Assembly (NCBI RefSeq): GCF_947500065.1
Contig: NZ_CANMQT010000001.1
Span: 868,001 to 932,000, forward strand
Length of the DNA stretch: 64,000 bases
Direction of reading: 5' to 3'
From: an uncultured Aquimarina sp.
GTDB lineage: Bacteria > Bacteroidota > Bacteroidia > Flavobacteriales > Flavobacteriaceae
Each line of letters opens with the position of its first letter. The first letter of the stretch is position 1. This document shows positions 10,097 to 19,786 of this stretch, one piece after another. The notes beneath the pieces are model-generated. The model was not told where the DNA came from and searched no databases. It saw only the letters and a list, made by a program, of their open reading frames with translations. A program made the position numbers and the translations under genes.

Positions 10097-11578
10097 TTAG
10101 GCTTTATAATCTTTCTCAATTAATTCAGAAACTATTTTCCCTGACAGCAAACATAATGGAATGCCACCACCTGGATGAACACTACCTCCACAGAAATAAA
10201 GATTCTCAATTCTTTTTGAAAAATTAGGGTGTCGCAAGAAAGCAGCGTATTTATTATTACTACTAGAACCATATAATGATCCTTGATAAGATTGTGTTTT
10301 ACTTTCGATACTTCTGGGATCCAGAATTTCTTCTGTTTCGATCAATTCCTGGATATTAACATTCAATAATCGTGATAACTTGTCCACAATATTTTTTCGG
10401 GATTGATTTATTATTTCATCCCATTCTTGCCCTTCATTACCCGGTACATTGATCATAACAAACCAATTTTCACATCCTTCTGGAGCATCATTCGACTCAT
10501 TTTTAGCTGTGATATTGACATAAATAGTTGGATCTGCAGAAACCTGTTTCTTTTCAAAAATATACCTGAATTCTTCTTCATAGTTTTTTGAGAAAAAGAT
10601 GTTATGTAAATCCAGCTCCTGGAACTGTTTTTTGATTCCCCAATAAAAAATTAGGGCTGAACTTGATCTGAGCTGTTTTAAAGTTTTTTCTGGAGATTTT
10701 TGATCAGGTAGTAATTTTTGATATGTTGGAACCACATCCATATTTGATATTATGATGTCGGATGCTATATGATCACCATTCACTAAAACTCCAATTGCCT
10801 TTTTATTTGCTACTACTATTTTATCTACCTTCGATTCTAAATGAAAAGTAACACCAAGATCCAATGCTAATTGATACATACTTTTGGTAATACTATACAT
10901 TCCACCTTTCGGAAAAAACGTTCCATAATATTGTTCTAAATGTGGAATCATTGACATAATACCTGGTGTGAGGTAAGGAGAAGAACCATTATATGTTGCA
11001 AATCGATCAAAAAACTGAACTAATTTTGGGTCCTTAAATTGTCTATAATTCAATTTATGTAAATTCGTATTAATCCCTAAACTACTAATTCGTGTAATAG
11101 CCTTTATGGTATCAAAGGATAGATATGTGGATAGCTTATGTAGGGATTTTTCCAGAAATAAGGAAGCTGTTAAATCATATTTGAGTTTGCTTCGTTTAAA
11201 ATATTGAAGGATTTCAGTGCCTTTTACATCAAATACCTTCTCTGCCTCTTTTGCAAATTCTTTAGTATCCGCTAATGCGACAAATCGTGTTCCATCTTCA
11301 TAGAAATAGTTGCAGACCTCTTCTTTTTTTGAATACTCAAAGTAATCTGAAACTTTCCTATTAGAAATAGCAAACAATTCTTCCACAAATTGCGGCATCG
11401 TAAACAATGAAGGTCCACAATCAAACCGATAACCTTTTTGACGAATTTCGGCTAATTTACCTCCGGGATAGGAATTAGCTTCATAAACAGTTACATCAAA
11501 ATTTTGATTCCTTAAACGAATTGCAGTAGCTAACCCTGCAATACCAGATCCTATAATTATTACTTTCTTATTAGACAT
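10097..11578 (-). CDS. carotenoid desaturase, CrtI/CrtD family (likely 1-hydroxycarotenoid 3,4-desaturase)
   Basis: 493 aa; VIIIGSGIAGLATAIRLR..YEANSYPGGK..FDCGPSLFTMP; C-terminal FCGGSVHPGGGIPLCLLSGK. Confidence 0.85.
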   Translation of the reverse strand: MSNKKVIIIGSGIAGLATAIRLRNQNFDVTVYEANSYPGGKLAEIRQKGYRFDCGPSLFTMPQFVEELFAISNRKVSDYFEYSKKEEVCNYFYEDGTRFVALADTKEFAKEAEKVFDVKGTEILQYFKRSKLKYDLTASLFLEKSLHKLSTYLSFDTIKAITRISSLGINTNLHKLNYRQFKDPKLVQFFDRFATYNGSSPYLTPGIMSMIPHLEQYYGTFFPKGGMYSITKSMYQLALDLGVTFHLESKVDKIVVANKKAIGVLVNGDHIASDIIISNMDVVPTYQKLLPDQKSPEKTLKQLRSSSALIFYWGIKKQFQELDLHNIFFSKNYEEEFRYIFEKKQVSADPTIYVNITAKNESNDAPEGCENWFVMINVPGNEGQEWDEIINQSRKNIVDKLSRLLNVNIQELIETEEILDPRSIESKTQSYQGSLYGSSSNNKYAAFLRHPNFSKRIENLYFCGGSVHPGGGIPLCLLSGKIVSELIEKDYKA

Positions 11579-11705
11579 ATTGTAGGCATAAAGATATTAT
11601 GAAAAATCAGAAAGTGATCGTATTTTCTATAATTTGATATAGTTTTTTATCTATCTTTAATTTTAAATACATACAGATCTAGTAGTATTAAATAGATTTA
11701 TCAAT

Positions 11706-12224
11706 TTGAAAGATCAAAAAACCCAAATAAGAGCACTAAAACTATCCGACAAATCTCGATTAGCTAAACTTGCTAATAATGAGAATATCTGGAATAACTT
11801 AAGAGACTATATTCCTTTCCCTTACCACGAAAGTGATGCAGAATTCTTTATTAAACAAACAAAAACACAAGACCCGCAACAAAGTTTTGGTATCATATAC
11901 AAAGATGAATTTTGTGGCGTGATCAGTTTAATAATCCAAAATGACATTTACCACAAATCTGCAGAAATAGGATATTGGATAGGTGAACCATTTTGGGGCC
12001 ATGGAATTGCTACAAAAGCTGTAAAATTAATAACCGAATATGGTTTTGAAAAACTAAATTTAATCCGAATTTATGCAGGTGTATTCCAACATAATATCGC
12101 ATCCATGAAAACACTAGAAAAAAATGGATATCGTAAAGAGGGTATATTTAAAAAAGCTATTATAAAGAAAGGTAGCATTCTGGATGAACATAGGTATTTT
12201 ATAATCAACAAAAACCAAGAATAA
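11706..12224 (+). CDS. GNAT family N-acetyltransferase (RimJ/RimL-like)
   Basis: 172 aa; TTG start; IGYWIGEPFWGHGIATKAVKLITEYGFEKLNLIRIYAGV. Confidence 0.88.
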   Translation: MKDQKTQIRALKLSDKSRLAKLANNENIWNNLRDYIPFPYHESDAEFFIKQTKTQDPQQSFGIIYKDEFCGVISLIIQNDIYHKSAEIGYWIGEPFWGHGIATKAVKLITEYGFEKLNLIRIYAGVFQHNIASMKTLEKNGYRKEGIFKKAIIKKGSILDEHRYFIINKNQE

Positions 12225-12236
12225 AACAAACACTTA

Positions 12237-12659
12237 ATGATAATGAAACAATTCATCTACTTGCTTTTAGTTTTTAGCCCTTTTTTTATAACGGCTCAAA
12301 ATACTACAAAAAAGGCTAAAACTCCACAAATAGTTACTAAGCTTAAAATAGGCAAGACAATTAATTTTGAAACTAAAAGCATACAATTCATAAAAGTAAT
12401 TGAAGATTCTCGTTGCCCAACTTATGTTACATGTATATGGGAAGGACAAGCAAAAGTCTTAATTGGAATATATGAGAATGATACTCTTTTAGAAGAAAAA
12501 CTAATCATTATCGGAGCAAAAGGGATTACTAGCAATAATCCAAAGGAACTACTAAAATCTGGAGATAAAACTATTCATGGATATAATTTAAGTCCGCACC
12601 CATTAAATGAAGAAAAAATAGATCCTGCTAACTATTATCTAGAGTTGCTAGTTAAATAA
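12237..12659 (+). CDS. secreted hypothetical protein
   Basis: 140 aa; signal peptide MKQFIYLLLVFSPFFITAQN; SRCPTYVTCIWEGQAKV motif. Confidence 0.65.
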   Translation: MIMKQFIYLLLVFSPFFITAQNTTKKAKTPQIVTKLKIGKTINFETKSIQFIKVIEDSRCPTYVTCIWEGQAKVLIGIYENDTLLEEKLIIIGAKGITSNNPKELLKSGDKTIHGYNLSPHPLNEEKIDPANYYLELLVK

Positions 12660-12705
12660 ATGTTACTAAAACAATGAATCTTTCTTTATTTAGTTTCTTT
12701 GCCAA

Positions 12706-13629
12706 ATGATTTCTAACAAAGCCAAAGCTCATATTGCATTGTTAAGTGTTAATATGATCTACGGAGCAAATTATCTTATTGCCAAAGGATTAATGCCTGA
12801 CAAAATAGGTGCTTCGGCTTTAGTTTTCCTTAGAATTAGCGGAGCTGGGCTTTTATTCTTTATTCTAAAGTTTTTTATTAAAGAGCGTGTGCAGAAAGAA
12901 GATATTCCAAGATTAGTTCTTTGTGGACTTTTGGGAGTTGCCACGAATCAATTCTTTTCTATGAATGGGCTGAGTTTAACCTCTCCAGTAGATGCGGCAA
13001 TTATTGTTACTGCAATGCCAATATTTACGGTAATTATTAGTTATTTTTTATTAAAAGAACCACTAACATTACCACGAATTTTTGGTATCTGTATTGGTGG
13101 TAGCGGCGCTGTTTTGTTGATTTATTTAGGAAATTCCGGTTTGGGAACAGGGTCTTTACTAGGAAATATATTTATTGGTATTAATGCATTGGCATTTGCT
13201 TTCTACTTGGTTCTTGTAAAACCACTAATGGCAAAATATAAGCCGATCACCGTTATTATATGGACTTTCTTCTTTGGTTTTATCTTTATGTTTCCTTTTT
13301 GTATTGGACAATTATTGGAAACTGATTTTGGCTCTTATGAAACTTCTAATTGGATTTCTTTATTTTATGTGATTATTGGACCTACGTTCTTGGCATATCT
13401 ACTTAACATGTTTGCTTTGCAATTTGTAAAGCCCACAGTTTCCAGCAGCTATATTTATGTCCAGCCTGCTGTGGCAATGTTATTGGTCGCCGGGATTGCT
13501 TATTTTATTGCTAATAGTCAATATAAAGGAGATATTACTGTTTCAAAACTACTATGCTGCGTTTTAATTTTTATTGGAGTGTACTTGATTAGTAGTAACG
13601 GTTCTCTAAAGTGGGCACGAAAAAAATAG
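12706..13629 (+). CDS. EamA/DMT family transporter
   Basis: 307 aa, about 10 TM segments; two EamA-like repeats. Confidence 0.9.
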   Translation: MISNKAKAHIALLSVNMIYGANYLIAKGLMPDKIGASALVFLRISGAGLLFFILKFFIKERVQKEDIPRLVLCGLLGVATNQFFSMNGLSLTSPVDAAIIVTAMPIFTVIISYFLLKEPLTLPRIFGICIGGSGAVLLIYLGNSGLGTGSLLGNIFIGINALAFAFYLVLVKPLMAKYKPITVIIWTFFFGFIFMFPFCIGQLLETDFGSYETSNWISLFYVIIGPTFLAYLLNMFALQFVKPTVSSSYIYVQPAVAMLLVAGIAYFIANSQYKGDITVSKLLCCVLIFIGVYLISSNGSLKWARKK

Positions 13630-13630
13630 A

Positions 13631-13852
13631 TTACCTTTTTAAAAGATGTTTAATGAATAAACTTATTGGCATCACTATTCCAATAGCTAAAATTGCATAT
13701 AAAATCCCTAGGTTTAGTATAAAATATAATAGAGCAAACGTACTCAATAATAACAGAAGAAATAATAATCCCCCTTTTAGGTCAGAAACAAACTGTTTTT
13801 TATTTGATTTATAATCAAACCAATATGCTATTAAAATAATTACAGTAGTCAT
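13631..13852 (-). CDS. small membrane protein, hypothetical
   Basis: 73 aa hydrophobic ORF, same strand as the feo genes. Confidence 0.5.
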   Translation of the reverse strand: MTTVIILIAYWFDYKSNKKQFVSDLKGGLLFLLLLLSTFALLYFILNLGILYAILAIGIVMPISLFIKHLLKR

Positions 13853-13864
13853 TATCCAACTATT

Positions 13865-14017
13865 TTAGTGACAACCACAACCTCCTTTACCACAAGAGCT
13901 AGGTAGTTTTTTGTCTGTAGAAGAAACTTGAGGTTTCCAAAAGAATTTTTTAATCAAAAAACCCACTGCAATTCCAAATATGACAAGTACTAATATGTTT
14001 TGGACAAGAATATTCAT
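13865..14017 (-). CDS. FeoB-associated Cys-rich membrane protein (not in supplied ORF track)
   Basis: Hand translation: MNILVQNILVLVIFGIAVGFLIKKFFWKPQVSSTDKKLPSSCGKGGCGCH*, 50 aa; one TM plus Cys-rich tail, adjacent to feoB. Confidence 0.88.
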   Translation of the reverse strand: MNILVQNILVLVIFGIAVGFLIKKFFWKPQVSSTDKKLPSSCGKGGCGCH

Positions 14018-14056
14018 ATATGTTTAGTCGAATAAAGATACTAAAATTAATTTCGA

Positions 14057-16153
14057 TTATTTTAAAATTTGATATGCAATAAGAGCTACTCCATATGCCA
14101 AGATACTCATAAATATAAGTTGGGTCATTGGCCATCTCCAACTATTAGTTTCTCTTTTTACAATAGCCAAAGTACTCATACATTGCATAGCAAAAGCATA
14201 AAACAGTAATAATGAAATTCCACTGGCTAAATTAAATAAGGGTCCTCCTGTAACTGGATTCACCTCTGCAGCCATTCTATTTTTAATAGTTTCCTCTTCA
14301 TCACTACCTACACTATAGATTGTTGCTAATGTTCCCACAAAAACTTCTCTTGCTGCAAATGAACTGATAAGACCAATCCCTATTTTCCAGTCATATCCTA
14401 ATGGAGCTACAACAGGTTCAATAGCTTTACCAGCGTATCCGATAAAAGAGTATTCTAATTTATGTGAAGCTATTTTTTGGTCCAATTCTTCCTGCGAAAG
14501 GTCGCTATATTTCTCTGCGACAATCTCTTCTGCATTCGTAAAGTTTTCATTAGGCCCAAAACTTGCTAAAACCCATAAAACTATTGAAATTGCTAAAATT
14601 ATTTTTCCTGCTCCAAAAACAAATGCTTTTGTCTTTTCTACCACATTAATCGCCACATTTTTAAATAGTGGTATTTTATAACCAGGCATCTCAATAACAA
14701 AATACGTTTTGCTTTTAATCTTAAGGATTTTATTAAGTAACCAAGCAGATCCAACAGCTGTACCAAATCCTATAAAATACAACAACATTAATGTAAGGCT
14801 TTGATAACTGAATATCCAACCAATCTTTTTATCAGGTATTACTAAAGCAATAATTATTAGATATACTGGTAGCCTAGCAGCGCAGGTTGTAAATGGTACC
14901 ACCAATATTGTGATAAGGCGTTCTTTCCAATTTTCAATATTTCGGGTAGCCATTACAGCCGGAATTGCACAAGCCGTTCCAGAAACTAAGGGAACTACAC
15001 TCTTTCCGCTTAATCCAAACCGTCTCATTACTCTGTCCATCAGAAAAACAACACGACTCATGTATCCACTTTCTTCTAGAATAGAAATAAAAAGGAATAA
15101 AAATGCTATCTGAGGTATAAAAATCACGATCCCTCCTAATCCAGGTATGATACCTTCTGTAATTAAATCTACAAATGGTCCTGACGGTAAAATTGATTTA
15201 GTTGCTTCGCTTAACCAAGCAAAACCTTCATCTATTAAATCCATTGGATACGATGACCAATCATAAATTGCCTGAAAAATCAACAATAATATAGCGAAAA
15301 ATATAAAATAACCCCAAAATTTATGGGTTAACACTCTATCTAATCTTGCTCGCGTTCCTGTGGCTGCCTGTTCATCAACTATCAATCCTTTCTTAAGAAC
15401 TTCATTAATAAATTGATACCTTTTGATCGCCTCCTTTTGCTGGAATCTCTTTAGCTCACTTTCTGATTTAATCTCAAAATCTGGGGCTACTGAAGGCTTC
15501 TTTTTATCAACTTTTCTAAAGTTCACATCTTGAGTAATCACTAACCAAAGCTTATAAAGAGATTGATTAGGAAATGCCTTTTTAAGCCTTTCAAAATATT
15601 CCGGAGCAAATGTCAATGAATCAACACAAGGTTTGGTTGGTAGTGATGTGTAGGAAAGAATTAATTTTTTCAGTTCATCAATACCCTGATTTTTCCTTGC
15701 ACTTACCAAAGCTATTTTGGTATTCAATTCTCTCTCTAGTAAAGGAATATTTAATGAAATCCCCTTTCTATTCATACGATCTGCCATATTAATGACTAAA
15801 ATCGTAGGAATCTCTAAATCCTTAATCTGAGTAAAAAGTAACAGGTTTCTTTTAAGATTCTCTACATCACTCACCACAACCGCTACATCAGGAAAATCTT
15901 TATCTTTTTTATTAAGTAAAATTTCAATGACTACATTTTCGTCTAATGAAGATGCATTAAGACTATAGGTTCCTGGCAAATCCAATATATGAGCTTTTAC
16001 ACCACGTGGCAGCTTACAAACCCCTTCTTTTTTTTCTACCGTAATTCCGGGATAGTTACCAACCTGTTGGTTTAGTCCAGTTAACAAATTAAAAACAGAT
16101 GTTTTACCTGTATTTGGGTTTCCGATAAGTGAAACTTTAATTTGCTTGGCCAT
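14057..16153 (-). CDS. feoB: ferrous iron transport protein B
   Basis: 698 aa; GNPNTGKTSVFN G1, DLPGTYSL, NMAD; Gate domains. Confidence 0.97.
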   Translation of the reverse strand: MAKQIKVSLIGNPNTGKTSVFNLLTGLNQQVGNYPGITVEKKEGVCKLPRGVKAHILDLPGTYSLNASSLDENVVIEILLNKKDKDFPDVAVVVSDVENLKRNLLLFTQIKDLEIPTILVINMADRMNRKGISLNIPLLERELNTKIALVSARKNQGIDELKKLILSYTSLPTKPCVDSLTFAPEYFERLKKAFPNQSLYKLWLVITQDVNFRKVDKKKPSVAPDFEIKSESELKRFQQKEAIKRYQFINEVLKKGLIVDEQAATGTRARLDRVLTHKFWGYFIFFAILLLIFQAIYDWSSYPMDLIDEGFAWLSEATKSILPSGPFVDLITEGIIPGLGGIVIFIPQIAFLFLFISILEESGYMSRVVFLMDRVMRRFGLSGKSVVPLVSGTACAIPAVMATRNIENWKERLITILVVPFTTCAARLPVYLIIIALVIPDKKIGWIFSYQSLTLMLLYFIGFGTAVGSAWLLNKILKIKSKTYFVIEMPGYKIPLFKNVAINVVEKTKAFVFGAGKIILAISIVLWVLASFGPNENFTNAEEIVAEKYSDLSQEELDQKIASHKLEYSFIGYAGKAIEPVVAPLGYDWKIGIGLISSFAAREVFVGTLATIYSVGSDEEETIKNRMAAEVNPVTGGPLFNLASGISLLLFYAFAMQCMSTLAIVKRETNSWRWPMTQLIFMSILAYGVALIAYQILK

Positions 16154-16167
16154 AAAAAGTAATCCTA

Positions 16168-16395
16168 TTAAATAATTTCAATCTCAATTTGTGAAGCAAT
16201 TTCTTTACGAATAGCGAGGTAACTTCCATTGATAGTAAGGTACATAGGACACTGAAATGGCGCTGTTTGTAATAACTGCACTTCATTCCCAGGCAGACAC
16301 CCCATTTCTAATAACTTAAGTGGAATAATATCTGAAGTAATTTCTTTTATCAAAGCACGCTGACCTCGTTTGAGATTTGCAATAGTTATTTTCAA
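16168..16395 (-). CDS. feoA: FeoA domain protein, ferrous iron transport
   Basis: Core LKITIANLKRGQRALIKEITSDIIPLKLLEMGCLPGNEVQLLQTAPF; TTG at 16393-16395 gives 75 aa, a better fit than the 105-aa ORF ending at 16485. Confidence 0.85.
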   Translation of the reverse strand: MKITIANLKRGQRALIKEITSDIIPLKLLEMGCLPGNEVQLLQTAPFQCPMYLTINGSYLAIRKEIASQIEIEII

Positions 16396-16665
16396 ATCTT
16401 TATTTAGATTAATTTTAAACAAGGCAAAAATAGTGGAAAAATATGTACTGAAAAAACTATCCTCTCGAAAAACATATAACAACAAGTTAAAAAAACAGCC
16501 TTTACTTTTTCCACTCAGGTATGATATGTATCAAATATAACAGTTTATCACCCTATTCATAATAGGGTAAACAACCCAAAATCAGTCCAGAATCTTTGAA
16601 TTTCAAAATTTTAGGATATTCATCAATACTTCGGCCTGTAATTTCACCTCATCTAAATTTAGAAA

Positions 16666-16701
16666 AAGGCGGAAACCGAAAAGCCTTAGAACAGAGTAAG
16701 T
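16666..16701 (+). promoter_or_regulatory. conserved leader element copy F (stem + 12-nt loop + AGAGTARGT box)
   Basis: AAGGC-GGAAACCGAAAA-GCCTT-AGAAC-AGAGTAAGT upstream of the lipoprotein ORF at 16727; same architecture as elements at the RiPP locus. Confidence 0.7.
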
Positions 16702-16726
16702 ATATAATAACTCATAAAACCATACA

Positions 16727-17191
16727 ATGATGAAAAATTTAAGAAACCTATTATTTAGGGCCATGACTATTTGCTTGATTATTACAATATCATCTTGCGA
16801 AAAAAAAGATATTGAACAAGGAAATCTCTCTTTGTTAGAGGATAACAAACTAAATAAAATTGAAAAATACGATGAGTATACTATTGAAAAACCAGAAAAG
16901 GATGGTGTCCATTTGGTTGGAAAAAACGAACGAACAGGTAGTGTCTTATCTATACGTATTCGAAGAGGGAAAGTTATTGGCTTTCAGATTCTAAAAAAGG
17001 ATCAAAACCTCACGATATTTGATAAGTTAGTAATACCTACTTCACAAAATTTACCGCCTTGGAAACCTATTTCTTGCCCTGATGGTTGGGATGGAAAACT
17101 GATTTGTTATACAAATAAAGATGGCATCCCTGTTTCTTATTTTCGATGTACTCCAACATCATTTACCATTGGTCTAGAGCCTAAGTGGTAA
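16727..17191 (+). CDS. putative lipoprotein, hypothetical
   Basis: 154 aa; signal peptide ending ISSCEKKD lipobox. Confidence 0.65.
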   Translation: MMKNLRNLLFRAMTICLIITISSCEKKDIEQGNLSLLEDNKLNKIEKYDEYTIEKPEKDGVHLVGKNERTGSVLSIRIRRGKVIGFQILKKDQNLTIFDKLVIPTSQNLPPWKPISCPDGWDGKLICYTNKDGIPVSYFRCTPTSFTIGLEPKW

Positions 17192-17232
17192 AATAAATCT
17201 TATCATTCTAAATTAATTAAAACCTTACAATA

Positions 17233-18897
17233 ATGAAAAAATTTAAAATTAGCATTTGGATGTATTCCTTTGCAATACTTCTATTTGCATGTGAAAAAAC
17301 CGATTTCGATGAATCAAAAAGCAATAGCCCTGAACAGTTATCAAAAATTTCAGATACAGAAGCTAAGATTACCTTAGCCAATGGAAACATAGTTCGTTTT
17401 CATAAAATTGATGATGGAGAACTTCAGGGAACTTTTATCATGGAAGAAAGTGATTGTAATGAATGTTCTATATTAAATAATATTACGGAAATAGCAGGAC
17501 GAGAATTATCGGACCAAGAAGCCTTTTGGGCACTTTCACAACCAGGTACTAAAGTTCCATCTTTTCTAGAAAGAAAAAAAGAAGATATTTCCTCTAAAAA
17601 AAATGAATTGCAACAACAAGGATGGGCAAGAGAAATTGCTTCGGATTTTCCTATAACGGATGAAGGGATTCCTACTCGCGTAATTGCTTGTAAAAATCAG
17701 GACTTTACTAGTTCTATAGCTTATGGATTTTTAGGGACTCCAGAATTTATAGCATTAGACAAAACTCCTGACAATTACTTTGGTTTTGTTAACGATTGTG
17801 CTAGTGTTCCAGGTTCTTATTGTAACAAAGGACCTAGATATAAACTTCATGCCGTAATGAGTGGTATTAAGAAGTGGAAAGGTAAAATTTGTAGCAAAGC
17901 TGTTCAGAATCGAAACAATGATCACATTGCCTCCAATACATCCGGAGGATTCTGTCAAAGCCCTCCTTGTGATGCTTATAAGGGTCCCGAATTATATTTT
18001 GAGTACTATGCTAGTGGAAAATGGAAATCTATGAAAAATCCAAACGGATTATATCCAGAAGGTTTTGAAGTTCCTGCTAATACAACCAAAGTGTATACAT
18101 ACTCCTGGAATACAAAAACGAATACCTCTTTTCGTCTGCGTGTGAAGAATGCAATGGGTAAAGATCAATTTGATTTTATGATGGATCGAGAAGATGTAGT
18201 CATTGATGATGGGAATGATGGGGATGGAGGAGGAAATGGTGATGAAACACCAAATCCTGATGATTTTCCTCAATTACCGGATTATGTTGATCTTTCATAC
18301 GGAACTCTCGGAATGCAGAATTACAGGATAGAAGTAGATTTTACCAATATTATTGACAACAAACCTACTATAAAACTTCCTGTTCAATTCTTGCCTGTAC
18401 TTCCGGAATATGATGGAGAAGTAATTTTTCCAAATAACTTCTGCGGAATCAGGGTTATCAAAGCATCACGCTTTATTTGGTTAGATAATGGCGGACAAGT
18501 AGTAGATACTCATCCATATAACTATGTTCCGGAAAACACTTCTATTCAAGCGCTATTTGGTGACACTCCTTATCTTGGTGGAATCGAATTAACAGGTGCG
18601 ATTGGAGCGTGTTCTGAAGCAAATGAAAATTGGATGTTCCCATTTCCATTAACTCAAACAGAAACTGTAATGAATCAACCTCTTAAATTGGTTATAGAAC
18701 TAGAACAGAATTCTGAAATTGAGTTTTTGAATTATAATATTAAACCTCAGGAACCTTTAGACGTAGATGAACTTTTTGAGGAAGTAGATTTCAACGAACT
18801 TATTGAATTCTTTAACGAAACATTTTATGAAGGATTTGAAAACTGGATTGATGCCGTATGTGCAGAAAACCCAGGGGATTGTCCACTTCAAGATTAA
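17233..18897 (+). CDS. putative lipoprotein, hypothetical
   Basis: 554 aa; lipobox LLFACEKTD; follows the 16727 lipoprotein in tandem. Confidence 0.7.
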   Translation: MKKFKISIWMYSFAILLFACEKTDFDESKSNSPEQLSKISDTEAKITLANGNIVRFHKIDDGELQGTFIMEESDCNECSILNNITEIAGRELSDQEAFWALSQPGTKVPSFLERKKEDISSKKNELQQQGWAREIASDFPITDEGIPTRVIACKNQDFTSSIAYGFLGTPEFIALDKTPDNYFGFVNDCASVPGSYCNKGPRYKLHAVMSGIKKWKGKICSKAVQNRNNDHIASNTSGGFCQSPPCDAYKGPELYFEYYASGKWKSMKNPNGLYPEGFEVPANTTKVYTYSWNTKTNTSFRLRVKNAMGKDQFDFMMDREDVVIDDGNDGDGGGNGDETPNPDDFPQLPDYVDLSYGTLGMQNYRIEVDFTNIIDNKPTIKLPVQFLPVLPEYDGEVIFPNNFCGIRVIKASRFIWLDNGGQVVDTHPYNYVPENTSIQALFGDTPYLGGIELTGAIGACSEANENWMFPFPLTQTETVMNQPLKLVIELEQNSEIEFLNYNIKPQEPLDVDELFEEVDFNELIEFFNETFYEGFENWIDAVCAENPGDCPLQD

Positions 18898-18960
18898 TAG
18901 ATATTATATCCATTTATATATGCTGTCACATCTAACACCTGGATGTTATATGTGGCAGTT

Positions 18961-19629
18961 TTATTTTTCTAGCTTCAACACTTCAATATCTTCTAGCAAG
19001 CGATCTATCTCTTCTTCTTTTGTCCCATCATAGAAACCACGAATACGTTTCTTTTTGTCAACTAAGACAAAGTTTTCTGTATGGATCATATCATAAGGAC
19101 CTCCATCACCATCTGTTTTAGCAACCAGATAGGATTTTCTTGCTAAATCATAAATATGCTTTTTATTACCAGTGACTAAATTCCATTTCGTATCATCCAC
19201 GCCTTTTTCAACAGCATATTTTTTTAATTGCGGTACATTATCGGTCTCAGGAATAACAGTATGTGATAATAATAAAACCTCTTGGTCATTTTTTAACTCT
19301 TCCTGAATTTTTTTCATATTCCCTGTCATTATTGGGCAAATAGTTTGACAAGTTGTGAAGAAAAAATCTGCAACATAAATCTTATTTTCATAATCAGTCT
19401 GAGTTATCTCTTTACCATTCTGATTTAATAAACTAAAATTGTTTATTTTATGGTATTTTCTAACGTGCTGCACTGTACTGTCAACCAATTCTATATTCAC
19501 CATATCTGGCTCATAAATTTGAAGAATTCGCTTTGGTTTTAAAATAGAATAAATAATAGAAATGATAATCGCTGATAGTATAAATAAAACTATGGCAAAG
19601 AATTTGTACTTAGCAAAGAATCGAAGCAT
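18961..19629 (-). CDS. SCO family protein (SCO1/SenC/PrrC)
   Basis: 222 aa; YVADFFFTTCQTICPIMTGNM (CxxxC) and later His. Confidence 0.92.
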   Translation of the reverse strand: MLRFFAKYKFFAIVLFILSAIIISIIYSILKPKRILQIYEPDMVNIELVDSTVQHVRKYHKINNFSLLNQNGKEITQTDYENKIYVADFFFTTCQTICPIMTGNMKKIQEELKNDQEVLLLSHTVIPETDNVPQLKKYAVEKGVDDTKWNLVTGNKKHIYDLARKSYLVAKTDGDGGPYDMIHTENFVLVDKKKRIRGFYDGTKEEEIDRLLEDIEVLKLEK

Positions 19630-19786
19630 ACTTACATTTTAGAGTTGCAAAATTACGAGGATTATCTTTTACAGAATTACTGTTTTCGCTAAAAAAATAT
19701 TAAAACCTTAATCTGTATACTAGATTTCTTTCATAAACTACTCTAAAAGGTTACTTTTGCGTGATTTAATTTTGAAATAAGACCAT

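Noticed and set aside
16666-16701. Leader element as a known riboswitch (c-di-GMP GEMM-I, preQ1, SAM)
   Set aside because: Superficial similarity only (GAAAAGCC versus GCAAAGCC in GEMM); the whole element is ~34 nt with a single short stem and lacks the rest of those aptamers. Needs an Infernal search to settle.
16603-16848. 81-aa minus-strand ORF in the track
   Set aside because: Overlaps the leader element and the start of the well-supported lipoprotein ORF at 16727.
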